DNA from: Eutreptiella sp. 'Long Island Sound 2002' | Lineage: Eukaryota; Euglenozoa; Euglenophyceae; Eutreptiales; Eutreptiaceae | Direction of reading: 5' to 3' | Assembly: GCA_964036045.1 (NCBI GenBank) | Contig: OZ038395.1 | Coordinates: 3,250,410 to 3,314,409, forward strand | DNA length: 64,000 nt | Shown: in pieces, positions 30,803 through 40,284 of the stretch | Layout of the letters: every line of letters begins with the position of its first letter | Numbering within the stretch: position 1 is the first letter of the stretch | Made by a program: the position numbers and the translations under genes | Notes under the pieces: model-generated | Databases searched by the model: none | What the model was told of the DNA's origin: nothing | Seen by the model: the letters and a program-made list of their open reading frames with translations, nothing else

Positions 30803-30870
30803 CTTTAGTGAGAAGTAGCAAGATTGCAAAGGCATTGCGAGGCCTCGCAATCGAAAAGCGTTGTACATAC
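30803..30870 (-). other. intron 4 of gene B with palindrome
   Basis: 68 nt, GTATGT...ACTAAAG, phase 0. It contains the perfect 18-bp palindrome. Confidence 0.65.
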
Positions 30871-31511
30871 CTTTTTCTTGATCTTTACACCGGCCAGCAG
30901 AACAAGTGCTTTTACTTGAATTCCGCCTTTTCCTGTCTTGCCTGCGCCAGGTAGCCAGTAACACACTTGCACTTTTTCATACCCGTAATCGTTCCACGCA
31001 ATTCCAGACTTCTCCAGAACAGTTTGCAGGGCATCCCAAACAGTCTCCACCTCGCCGTAGATCACAAGCACAGTTTCAGGGTTGTCAATCAACTTGGCCA
31101 TCACAACAGGACTCACATGATCAGCACCGTCCGCCAGATTCGCATTCAGAATGATCATGTCGGTGTCTAGAGCCTCCAAAAACTTCAGAGGATCTTGCGG
31201 ATCTTTGTACGGGGCACACAGCATTTTGACCACCTTTCCAGTGACCTCAATGTTCGCGACGTCCAGTTTTCAGGATTCCGTGGACTTGACTTCGGTCAAG
31301 GGCGATGCCAGTCGTGCACGCAGGCGACCAAGGTCCATTGATGACCCATGCTTTGGATGAGTATCTTCCATCGCCGTCGGGAATCGCGCCTTGCTGAGTG
31401 TTTCCCATTTCGGCGATGGAGCCTCAGGTTTCCACTGCCAAGCCCCTAAAGGGATCCGAAAGCAAAGGACATCGCAGTTGTGCAACGGTACCTTATCTGC
31501 GGGACTCGCCT

Positions 31512-31581
31512 CTGTAAACATGGGAAAGGTTGCGTTTGACTTGCTTGCGTGTTTGCCTACTTGCTTGTGAAGGGAACATAC
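31512..31581 (-). other. intron 3 of gene B
   Basis: 70 nt, GTATGT...TTTACAG, phase 1; no palindrome. Confidence 0.6.
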
Positions 31582-31876
31582 TTCGGGTCGGATGGATAAC
31601 ACTGTCCGGCGCGGCTTCACAATGCCAATTGATCCACTGCTGCTTCTGGTAGGCAGAGGCCCCGTCCTGGATGTCCTTGATGTTCGTTTTTGGTCTTGAC
31701 ATGTCGGCGGCGACCCGTTGTAGGAGCGATGGCTCGTACAGACCATGCAAGAACTTCAGCTGGTTCATCGTCACCGGCATGTCCATCCTCTCGAAATGAT
31801 CCAGCGACGTCACCGCCGCCTCCTCCGCATGGTACACCCAAGTGAAGAATCGTCCAAACGCCTTGACTGAACAACT

Positions 31877-31943
31877 CTGTACATGAGGAGAATGAGTAGC
31901 CATATTCGGATTGCGAGGCCTCGCATTCAACAATGCAACATAC
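31877..31943 (-). other. intron 2 of gene B with palindrome
   Basis: 67 nt, GTATGT...TGTACAG, phase 0. The palindrome GCGAGGCCTCGC is roughly central. Confidence 0.65.
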
Positions 31944-32302
31944 TTGGAGTTCATCATCGGAAACCTGTGGTGGAATCCAAGCACTTCCGCTCGCAGCTTT
32001 CGGGATTGTTCGGTGAATGTGTTTCCTTGCAGTCTCGTCAGGCCCCGCCGGCGAATCTTCCAAATGCAGAAGGAAGTTGTAAGCTGCTTCCGACGGTGGC
32101 AAGGCGGAGATGTCCAGATCGATGGCCTGCTTCCGACTGGCGATTGCTACTCGTGTAGCCCAACTGGTGTCCGTCTTCAACAGGCAGACCTTCCCCACTT
32201 GCATCCACTGCGGTGGGTTGAGGCCCTGCTCAAGACGTTGGTGTCGCAGTGCTTTCAGCGCACCGACGCAGTGCTGCTTTGCAATGACGATCCAATCGTC
32301 AG

Positions 32303-32369
32303 CTGAAGATGAAAACAGGGTTTTGAGAGGATGCACATGAAACACCAACGGTGCGACCGGGTTACGTAC
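32303..32369 (-). other. intron 1 of gene B
   Basis: 67 nt, GTACGT...TCTTCAG, phase 1; no palindrome. Confidence 0.6.
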
Positions 32370-32897
32370 CTGGTGATTGCCATGCAGTCACGGTCACGGG
32401 CTCCTCGGGAGGGTTTGCCGTAAGACTTCTCAGAACCTCGTGCACTCGCTTCTGTTGATACTTCCGGATCTGGCCTTACTTCTTCTTCTTGTCGATCGAA
32501 AGGCTCCTGACGTCGACCTCCACCTGCAAAGGCTTCTTGTTGAACCTCAAGAACTCCTCTGCCACCGTTTTGTCCGTGGATGGTACTTGTGACGTGTCTG
32601 GTGATGCTCTGCCCGCTTTTGTTGGTGTCAAACTCTCTGCCATGTTGAAATAGGCCAGTAAAAAGGGAGAAAACTGTAGATATTTATCCTTTGATTGCGA
32701 GGGCTCGCAATCGACATTATAGGTATTTGTCGGCAATTACCTACTTCGTATTGCGAGGCCTCGCATCAAAGTAACAACATATAGTCAAAAACGCACTCTT
32801 TGAAAAGACGATTGCAAGGGCTCGCATTCCGAACACGCAGTAGTGAGCAAAGGCACCGGCAACAACAACAGAGTTGGGAATCAACCTAAAACCGATG

Positions 32898-34513
32898 TTA
32901 TGCATCAGTAAAGGCCCAGATTCTGTCAGGAATGTTCGTGCCCTGCGCATCAGACCGCAGAGGAACCCTGTTGTCCATCAGTCGTATTACGGCAGGTGAG
33001 AAATTCCGTGCCTGCCGCAGAAGTGTACGCAAAACATCGGTCAACACAGTCTTGTATGTGTCCACGTCCGGCTCGCTGTAAGGATCGGACGGAAAATCTG
33101 GATCAGCCTCCCAGTGCCTCTGCATGGTCGAGGTACCCGACTGCCAAGGACAGTACCGAATTCTCAGGCGGTCGTCAACAACATACGAGTGCAAGCGCTG
33201 TCGGATCTCGGTTCCAATATCGGAGGACAAACCACTAACCAGCAGGCGTCTGTTAATACTCGAAGGGCAGATCTGGACAAACAAATCTTCCACGTCGCTG
33301 GATGTCACAGCCCAAGTGTGTCGATCCTTCATGGACCGAAGTCGACTGAGCATGACTTCGCCAAACTCCTCACCATAGCACAATCCTGGCAGGCCGCTGT
33401 TGAAGGTCTGCCAATGCAACAATGCAACACCGATGGTCCTGACATACACAACAGGATCAGCTGCAGCCCTCCCGAGCTCAATCAGAAGCACGAACACGAG
33501 TCACAAAACATTTTGGGCGTCGATGGCACTTCCAGGTTGCCGTCCAGACCAGTTGCATTGTCTCAGGTGAAACCCACAGTACAGGACACGCGGACACCAG
33601 TTCTGCAGAAGGTGCACCATTGCTCTACATACTGCACTCTTCAGTCGATCGATCGCCGTCCCACCGTGATTGGCAACAACCTGTAACCTGATCGATTCCC
33701 TTCGCAACTGCCACAAGAAATGCGGCACACAGTGGAGGATGCCGGCAATAGTTCTCTCCATGACTCTGAGCTTCGTGTACGACCCTACTGTTTTTCCCAC
33801 TCCCAAGCGGCCAAAGCGGAAGTACACAAACAGCGAATGAGAGGGGCGCCATACGTTGGTCACAAGGTATTTATAGGGATGCCAGCAGCTGTACTGGACA
33901 GGAGTCCTCTTCAGTTTTTCGTGCCAGTTCCACCGCTGCATTCTGTCGGAGTACAGCAACTTCAGGCATCTTTTGTGTATGTTCTCATCAACGAGGATCG
34001 GCACAATGGGGTGCGTGTGGTTTGACGGCGATGCAATGTAGTCCAACACCTCGACCAGTCCCTTGTACGAGGATACCTGATGCGTACTCAGCAGCAGCGG
34101 CTTCCAACCAGGATTTGGTAGTGGATCTCGCACGATGTCAAGCGGCGCTCTGATGCTCCGTATTGCTGCAGGTCTGTCCGCAAGCAGGCCCAGGTTTGTC
34201 ACGATCCCATGAAAGCTCCGTTTCATTCTAACAAGTGCTGCAGCCACACTGCCGATGCTGCCGATGAGCACATCTCTGTTTGGGTGTCCTCTGAAATACG
34301 GCAACCTGCACGGAATCTCAACGACGCAGAGGGCTGTGCAATTTCGCGACTGATCCTTGATCGTTGGATGCGTTCCAACTGCTTAATGTAACAATTATCG
34401 ATCCAGACGCAAACCTGCTGGTTCTCCATCCATCGCCATGTCTCAAGTATCTTTCCCACAGACCGTTCCTTCATGGTTTCCTCGCGGAGCCGCAGCAGTC
34501 CTGTTCTGCGCAA
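32898..34513 (-). pseudogene. gene A: unknown protein, apparently intronless, one frameshift and one in-frame stop
   Basis: The protein reads across two long segments, 34304-33501 and 33500-32898, in the same frame. They are separated by a single TGA (QNVL-stop-LVFVLLIELG). Upstream, a segment with ENQQVCVWIDNCYIKQ is in another frame; a one-base shift near 34378 joins it to THPTIKDQSRNCTALCVVEI. Notable blocks are CRLPYFRGHPNRD, PIVPILVDENIHKRCLKLLY, CWHPYKYLVTNVWR and VMERTIAGILHC. The order VWIDN ... LVDENIH ... HPYKY reminds me of unclassified algal and protist mobile-element proteins, but I cannot name a family. It lies 255 bp upstream of gene B, same strand, with three palindromes between. 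Function unknown. Confidence 0.5.
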
Positions 34514-34691
34514 CCGGCGCCTGTCCTGCCGACCGACAGAGGCAAAACCCGGGACGTCCCCGTCCTAGTGCTGGGGTGTGCATCGCAAGCGCAAAATTTT
34601 GAATAAGTTTAGCAACTACTCCTCGAAGTGGTTGGCGGCTCGGCTCTCTGGTCTGCTTTTCAACCTCAGTAGGTAGTGCCCTGTTTTGCGT

Positions 34692-35090
34692 TCAGTCGCA
34701 GCAAGCGCGCAAAATCAAAAAGAAAACAGCTCCACCCTTGTTCTTTTCAACGGCAGCCCATAGTGATTCAGCAGTGGTATACCTGTGTTCCGTTGCACAG
34801 AAAGCTCGTAATCGCAGCCCTCTTTGCTCGATGCGCAATGTTACGTGGCATGAACAATCATCTCCAAGAATCAAAAATGTGCCTTTTATTATACAATTCC
34901 ACAAAAAACAGGGTCCTTTAACGCTACAGTCAGACAAAATTTCTTGCCAGCACAACGCTGCACACGCGACACACGCATATCGATCTTTGCGCGCAAATCC
35001 GCCGCGCGTGCGCATTTTCGGTTGCTGGTAACGGGCAACTGGTCCCACATTTCTCTTGTCACCGTCGTCCTTAATCTGACCCTTCGTCAC
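34692..35090 (-). other. open minus-strand segment, possibly an exon upstream of gene A
   Basis: 133 codons reading RYACVACAALCWQEILSDC and KGPCFLWNCIIKGTFLILGD. It is Cys-rich, with no recognised domain. Same strand as genes A and B. Splicing to gene A could not be shown. Confidence 0.25.
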
Positions 35091-35106
35091 AAAACTGATT
35101 GCACTT

Positions 35107-35460
35107 CTTTTTTAGAACTTTTTTCACTGATTTCACCTCCTTCTAACTTGCCACCTTAAACATAAATTATTGTCGTATAAGTGTTCCCCACAGCCAAATT
35201 GCGCATTAGCACAACCGGGATGGCACCTCTTTTGGCTCCATCGTTTTTCACTGCTTGCACTGATTCCACTTCTTTTTCAGAACTTTTTTCACTGATTTCA
35301 CTTCCTTCTAACTTGCCACCTTCGACATAAATTATTATCGTATAAGTGTTCCCCACAGCCAAATTGCGCATTAGCACAACCGGGATGGCACCTTTTGGCA
35401 CCCCATCTTTTTTAACTGCTTGCACTGATTCCACTTCTTTTTCACAACTTTTTCACTGTT
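35107..35460 (-). repeat. 165-bp tandem repeat encoding a 55-residue unit
   Basis: Two full units and a partial third, period 165 bp (anchors at 35115, 35280 and about 35445). On the minus strand each unit is open and encodes VESVQAVK.DG..(K/R)GAIP, VVLMRNLAVGNTYT and a YVEGGKLEGSEISEKSSEKE-like linker. Differences between units mostly preserve the frame. In the lowest unit a GAA codon has become TAA. A period divisible by three and frame-preserving changes suggest an exon of a repeat-containing protein, perhaps surface or adhesin-like; that is inference. Confidence 0.6.
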
Positions 35461-35489
35461 TTTACTTAATGCCTTTATCCTTCTAACTT

Positions 35490-35925
35490 GCAATCATTAT
35501 TTACCCATACCATTCTCAATGCGTTTTTAACCTTTCGGGGACCACTCTAGTACCCAAACCTCTAGTCCGAAGCTGATTTCACTTACAAAAACCAAGCATA
35601 AGTAATTTTTGCGCAAAAATCACGTAGTTTGGTTGAATGCACGACACCAAGGCACATCTAAGCAAGGAAACGAAGTTCAATTGCAATCATTATTTACCCA
35701 TACCATTCTCAATGCGTTTTTGACCTTTCGGGGAGCACCCTAGTACCCAAACCTCTAGACGCAAGGCGATTTCACTTACAACAACCAAGCATAAGTGATT
35801 TTTGCGCAAAATTTACGTAATTTGGTTGAAAGCACGACACCAAGGCACATCTAAGCAAGGAAACGAAGTTCAATTGTTGGCCCATACCATTCTGAATGCG
35901 GTTTTAACCTTTCGGACAGCAATTT
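35490..35925. repeat. 193-bp tandem repeat, about 2.2 copies
   Basis: Units start at 35490 and 35683 with GCAATCATTATTTACCCATA; a partial third starts near 35876. Each includes AACCTTTCGGGGA and ACCCAAACCTCTAG. No reading frame persists. The last unit grades into the next block. Confidence 0.8.
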
Positions 35926-36640
35926 TTGGCCATTTTTTGGGCGAAAACTGATTTTTTTTGTGCTGACGGGCCTGCAACCTCCGATAGGTTGCTTCAATAC
36001 AATTTGACAGACATTTCAGTGTGTGAGACACCCTCAGAATTGGGTATGAGGCCCTACAAATCACGACCCCGGCCAAAAAAACACTATTTTCGGCAAAAAA
36101 AATGGCAGTTTTTGGCCATTTTTGGGCGAAAACTGATTTTTATTTGCGCTGCCGGCCCTGCAAGCCCCGATATGTTGCTGCAATACAACCTCAAACACGT
36201 TTCAGTGGCTCCATCCTCGACCCCGGTGGTCGTCAATCACAAAGTGCATAATGAATACCAAAAAAAACACTGTTTTCGGCAAAAAAATGGCAATTTTTTG
36301 GCAACTTTCGGGCGAAAACTTTTTTTTTGTGCTGACGGCCCTGCAACCCCCGATATCTTGCTGCAATACAACTGCAAACACGTTTCAGTTGGTCCGTCCC
36401 CGACCCTGGTGGTCGTCAATCACAAAGTGCATAATGAATACCACAAAAAACACTATTTTCCGCAAAACAAATTGGCAATTCATGGCCCTTTTTGGGTGAA
36501 AACTGATTTTTTTTTTGTGCTGGAGGCCAGGCAACCCCCGCTATATTGCTCCAATACAACTGCAAACACGTTTCAGTGGGTCCGTCCCCGACCCCGGCGG
36601 TCGTCAATGATCCTATAAAACGTTCGTGGATTCGAATCCA
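35926..36640. repeat. about 180-bp tandem repeat, four degenerate copies
   Basis: Units recur near 35930, 36115, 36296 and 36482, each with TTTTTGGGCGAAAACTGATTTT then GCTGACGG.CCTGCAA and CAATACAACTGCAAACACG-type words. A plus-strand frame of 230 codons stays open through it (35926-36618), but with drifting residues. I judge it repeat-driven. Confidence 0.75.
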
Positions 36641-37516
36641 AGGAACCACCAATGGTAATGAAAACAAAGGACAATCGCAACAAGCCGCACCACTCTGAGC
36701 ATCTGAGCATCTGGTTCTCTCAATCAGTTCAACATCGCACAAAGTGCACCATGAACACAGAGCTCAGGCATCTGCACTTCCAGAGATACAATCCTGCCGT
36801 ATTCACAAACACAGCAATAAACTTAAATCTCCAAGCTCTAAGGAGGCGAATAAGGCACCATCAGAAAGTTCACACTGTCAAATGTATCATAATAAATCAA
36901 ACAGAGGCGTAAAAAACAGCATTCCTTGCTGATTCAGAGTGCAAATACATGCAAAGTATAAGAAGGGCACCTGCCTGGAGAGGAATGTCAGAGTTCCCAG
37001 GCAGGATTGAACTGCTGACATCCAAACTCTACATCAAAGGGGGCGCACAGTTCCCAGACTGCAATTGTTGGCGCAGCATCCTTTCCCCTTTACCCCTTCA
37101 ATCTGCCAAGGCGAAACAAATCAAGTGCAGCGTGGCTATAGCCGTCCACAGACTGCACCTACAGAAGCACATATAGAACTTTTGGGAGGACAAAAAGAAA
37201 ACCCAATAGCGGGCTGGGCAGCACACAGGGCGGCTCCGACTGGTACAAAGGAGGCATTGGCCCAGGGTGCTCCTACTTCCATGGTTCAAATGCAACTTGG
37301 CAGAGCGCAGGGAACTTGTGGGGAGTCACATGGTGGGGGGGGGGGGGATCAGAGGGTGGAGGGAGCGACACACAAAACAATTTCACATGTGAACCCCACA
37401 GGTTCTCCAAAACTGAAGCTGACTATCTATCAACAACACCACCGCTCAATGAAATCATCAAATTAATCAAAATTCAGAACTCTTGACGCTGGACTTCATT
37501 GCATCTGCATCTGCAT
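36641..37516. other. no supported gene
   Basis: Unique sequence with a G-run at 37336-37348. A tRNA B-box-like word (AGTTCAATCC, minus strand near 37005) occurs without a complete tRNA fold. Confidence 0.35.
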
Positions 37517-38098
37517 CTACTCACAGACTACTGCAGAGATTTTGAGATGCATACTCATGTCCAGCGAAAAGATCCTGCCTGCCGCGGCCGCCATCTTGTA
37601 CACGTCCCTCTCTGATGACGGAACCGCTTGCGCTTGCACCGCCACCTGTGAGGCTAATTGTTCTTGGTACACCCAGGCCATATCCTTCACGATGGATCCC
37701 AGTCCCAGCGCCACGCTCCACATCTCCACCGCGCCTCTAATTACTCGACGTGCCTGCATCCTGGACACACCTTGGTACACTTGGCAGCCCAGCACTCGGG
37801 GGCCTGGGCGCACCGTCTACCAGGCTACTTTCCCGCAATGCCATTCTCGTAAAACCTCCGAACTCGCTTTCCCCCGGGCATCCCACCGGATGCTCAAGTA
37901 CTCTTCCTTCTCTGGTACATGGCCCACTCGGTATCGCGGAGCCACCTCGTCCTGCCGGCGTAGCTGCCACACCACGAACTCTTCCGTCACTCCCGTCGTG
38001 GTTGGCATTGGCAAGGTTGTCCCAGTCCGAGGCTCATTAATGTGTACCAATGCCAGCACGCATACCACAGTCCCCAGGCAGGGTCCGTCTTCTGTCAT
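37517..38098 (-). pseudogene. unknown coding-like segment with one in-frame TAG
   Basis: About 190 codons in one frame, split by TAG at about 37814-37816. Upstream it reads TTTGVTEEFVVWQLRRQDEVA and GHVPEKEEYLSIRWDARGK. Downstream it reads RRVIRGAVEMWSVALGLGSI and VYQEQLASQVAVQAQAVPSS. Parts recur as a diverged copy: 37540-37575 resembles 38263-38298 and 37990-38045 resembles 38367-38420, as direct repeats. Family not recognised. Confidence 0.35.
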
Positions 38099-38420
38099 GG
38101 GGGCTGCTTGATGGGTATCTGTCTGTCATCGACCGCGACGAAGAGTGCCGTGACGGTGATCGTTGTGATCGACTGCCTGGTGGTTCTGACGAGTCCCTCC
38201 CGCTCCGCGGGATAGGGCCTAAGGACAAAGCAGTTAGCAACTACTCACAGACTACCGCAGAGTTCTTGAGATGCATACTCATGTCCGGCGAGAAGAGGCA
38301 TCAGCAAGCAACAATTTTGGATGGTTCAGGCCTACGGCTTGGCCTCCGCTATCCCCTGTCGGCGACCAGACGGGTTGGCATTGGCAAGGTTGTCCAAGTC
38401 CGAAGCTCGTTACTGTGTAC

Positions 38421-38952
38421 CAACCCACCCAGATTTTTGGGGAACCCCAAACCCACAAATGGTATTGTACATTCACCCACCCAACTACCACAGGCAACAT
38501 GCCTCACCACCGGCAAAATGCCTTGACCAGGCGCCGACCCAAAATCCCCCACAATGACCTACCCTACCCTCAAACCCACCCAGCCTAAAATTCTCACAGA
38601 CCCACCCTAGGGTAGGACACACACTAAAAAAGCTCCGGCCCCGTGGCAGCAAACATACTGGGCACGCTCATCCTTTTGCCATGGTCTAGTTGGTGGCTGC
38701 ATGAGGCCGATCTGGAGCGGTGTTGAGATTTCCTGCTTCTTGTCTCTGATGAGTCTGTTCTCTGGCGTCCTGCAGGATAATCCCTGGCCGGGAAACCGTT
38801 GCGGCCTGAGGACAAAGCACTTGACCGCTACTCACAAATTACCACGATGCACAGGGATGCACATGAATGAGTCCATTCTTCAACGATGCACAAAAATTTG
38901 TCCCTCTCTGCTCCAAAGAGCCTCACCATGAAGACCCTGTGTTGTTGCTCGC
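38421..38952. other. no supported gene
   Basis: Short direct repeats of the preceding segment (CTACTCACA.A.TACC near 38828) and otherwise unique sequence. Confidence 0.35.
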
Positions 38953-39312
38953 CTAGCTCCGAAGCTGAACAAAACATACAAATATCAGAGCCCTGCCACC
39001 AAACATACCATCGTCCGAAGGAGATGATGGCCTCCTATCAATTTCCTCGCTGCCTGGTCTGCTGCTGATACTTGGAGTACACTGTCTTCGCTTCCCTGCT
39101 CCCTTTGGTGGCGCCTTCTTTGGTTTTGCGGATGAGGCCTCCTCCACCTTCAGCTTTTCTTTGCTTCCTTTATGCCGCTTCCCCTGGACATGCCACCTCC
39201 ACGACGTTGCGTTCTCGGAGACCTCCACGTCGCAGAGGCAGCAGTGGGGATAGTTTGGGTCTTTTTTGAAATATTTGTAGTCTGGACACGATGCAGTGAT
39301 CGGGCTTGCCAT
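38953..39312 (-). CDS. matrin/U1-type C2H2 zinc-finger protein, probable first exon
   Basis: From ATG at 39312 the frame reads MASPITASCPDYKYFKKDPN, then HCCLCDVEVSENATSWRWHV and QGKRHKGSKEKLK. That is C-x2-C-x13-H-x5-H ending HVQGKRH, the matrin/U1-type finger that usually binds double-stranded or structured RNA. A basic, Pro/Lys/Ser-rich tail follows (KKAPPKGAGKRR). The exon may end at GATG/GTATGTTTGG near 39010, with a very short intron ending TTGTTCAG and continuation ASELGEQQHRVF, but this is uncertain. Finger geometry is convincing; full gene structure is not. Confidence 0.5.
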   Translation of the reverse strand: MASPITASCPDYKYFKKDPNYPHCCLCDVEVSENATSWRWHVQGKRHKGSKEKLKVEEASSAKPKKAPPKGAGKRRQCTPSISSRPGSEEIDRRPSSPSDDGMFGGRALIFVCFVQLRS

Positions 39313-39679
39313 TATTGAGAGAAAATTGAAACCTCTATCCAGACAAACACCAAGACGAGGGCAGAAACATCCTAAAGGGCATGATATGATGGGGCAGAAT
39401 AGATGAACCGATGTTGAACACTCTCTCCACACCACAACTCAGCAGCACATCTACCTCATGGGGCTTGCTGGTGGGGCTCATGTGCAACCATTGGTAATAT
39501 TCCGGGGAAATCTGAGTGCGATCTGCAGTGAACATGCTGAGGCCCCTGCAAAGCTCAATCCACCGACTTTGCACTATGAAGACGACAACGCACAGTGTGT
39601 GGTTGCATGTCAAGGGGGCAGGGTACCTTGCTGAAAGAGATGAATGCATGCATGAAGGTGATTACTCGCCCTCACTACT

Positions 39680-39910
39680 ATGGATGCCTGCACCCTTTAC
39701 AAAGACCCCGAATTGAAGCCTTCCCCTCGCGGTCCACAATGCAATGACTGCTGCCCTTTTTGCCCAGCAACAAAGGAGGAACTCGTGCTGCCAACCTTCA
39801 CTGGCGCCGAATTCCTCACTTTAGCGGACTGCATTGCAATGAGCCCCGTCCCAGAAGTACTTCGTCCTTTCAAGCGTGAAAATGACATAGGTGGGATGCA
39901 CGGCAACCTA
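39680..39910 (+). other. coding-like plus-strand segment, unidentified
   Basis: Reads MDACTLYKDPELKPSPRGPQ, CNDCCPFCPATKEELVLPTF and GAEFLTLADCIAMSPVPEVL. The C-x2-C-x2-C pattern and good residue distribution suggest an exon, but no family is recognised and no splice partners were found. Confidence 0.25.
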
Positions 39911-39946
39911 TGTCGACCGAGTGGGGGGGGACGCATGCACCAGCCT

Positions 39947-40284
39947 CATAAAAGAATTACAGAGCACACACCAATATATTGGTTCAGTAGGTGCATGATC
40001 TCCCTTGTGGCCAGATGGAGGAACTTTGAGCCCCCCTCAGGGCCACCAGTGCCGGCCTTCTTCAGCTTCTTGGCATTGCGGGAAAGGGGGCATCCAAATT
40101 CAGCCACGAAATCGAGGATGACGCGGTGGAAGTGCAGACCGTCTTAAAAGCCCGTCTTTGCCAACTGGATGAAGTTGCTGGCAGTCATGGGCATCGAGTC
40201 CAGGGATATCCCCACTGTGAAGGATCCGGAAGAAGTCTCAAAGGCTGCCGTAGGATTTGAAGGGCGCGGCAGTGCATCATCCAT
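39947..40284 (-). pseudogene. cyclophilin-type peptidyl-prolyl isomerase, broken N-terminal fragment
   Basis: From ATG at 40284 (MDDALPRPSNPTAAFETSSG) the frame shows clear cyclophilin sequence: SFTVGISLDSMPMTASNFIQ, LAKTGF, then a TAA at 40144-40146 where Tyr is expected. It continues DGLHFHRVILDFVAEFGCPL and AGTGGPEGGSKF. The HRVIP proline is replaced by Leu. After about 40020 the similarity ends (HLATREIMHLLNQYIG), so the catalytic core (FFI, W/H residues) is missing here. It is a truncated, nonsense-mutated copy or an exon of a dying gene. Prolyl isomerase family call is secure; plastid or nuclear type is not. Confidence 0.7.

Larger units (their letters stand above)
30086..32643 (-). pseudogene. 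gene B: five-exon unknown gene with three in-frame stops
   Basis: Not a family I recognise. Exons 32370-32643, 31944-32302, 31582-31876, 30871-31511 and 30086-30802 join with matching phases (1,0,1,0) to 762 codons. The four introns are 67, 67, 70 and 68 nt, with GTATGT/GTACGT donors and CAG or AAG acceptors. The start is MAESLTPTKAGRASPD. The middle is a folded-looking region (DDWIVIAKQHCVGALKALRH, KAFGRFFTWVYHAEEAAVTS). The C-terminus is acidic, then Lys-rich (VLKPKKPKT, LKKKKKP) and suggests a nuclear protein. Three stops interrupt it: TAA after SIDKKKK, TGA after EVKSTES, TAG after GIDQTK. Each is one C-to-T step from Gln or Arg codons, with no frameshift. It may be a recent pseudogene, or the stops may be read through or edited. 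Confidence 0.6.
29782..32828. repeat. cluster of 18-bp palindromes ATTGCGAGGCCTCGCAAT
   Basis: Copies at 29782-29801 (degenerate), 29924-29937, 30030-30043, 30834-30851 (perfect 18), 31910-31927, 32694-32711 (centre GGGC), 32750-32767 and 32811-32828 (variant). All fall outside exons: two inside 67-68-nt introns of gene B, three between genes A and B, three downstream of gene B. I saw no copy elsewhere in the window. They could be protein-binding sites, hairpin-forming termini or tiny mobile palindromes. Confidence 0.85.

Noticed and set aside
35926-36618. 230-codon plus-strand frame through the 180-bp repeats
   Set aside because: Frame stays open only because the repeats lack stops; units drift in protein sequence without frame conservation.
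36955-37060. tRNA-like segment on the minus strand with AGTTCAATCC
   Set aside because: A four-pair T-arm can be drawn but no acceptor pairing; not called.
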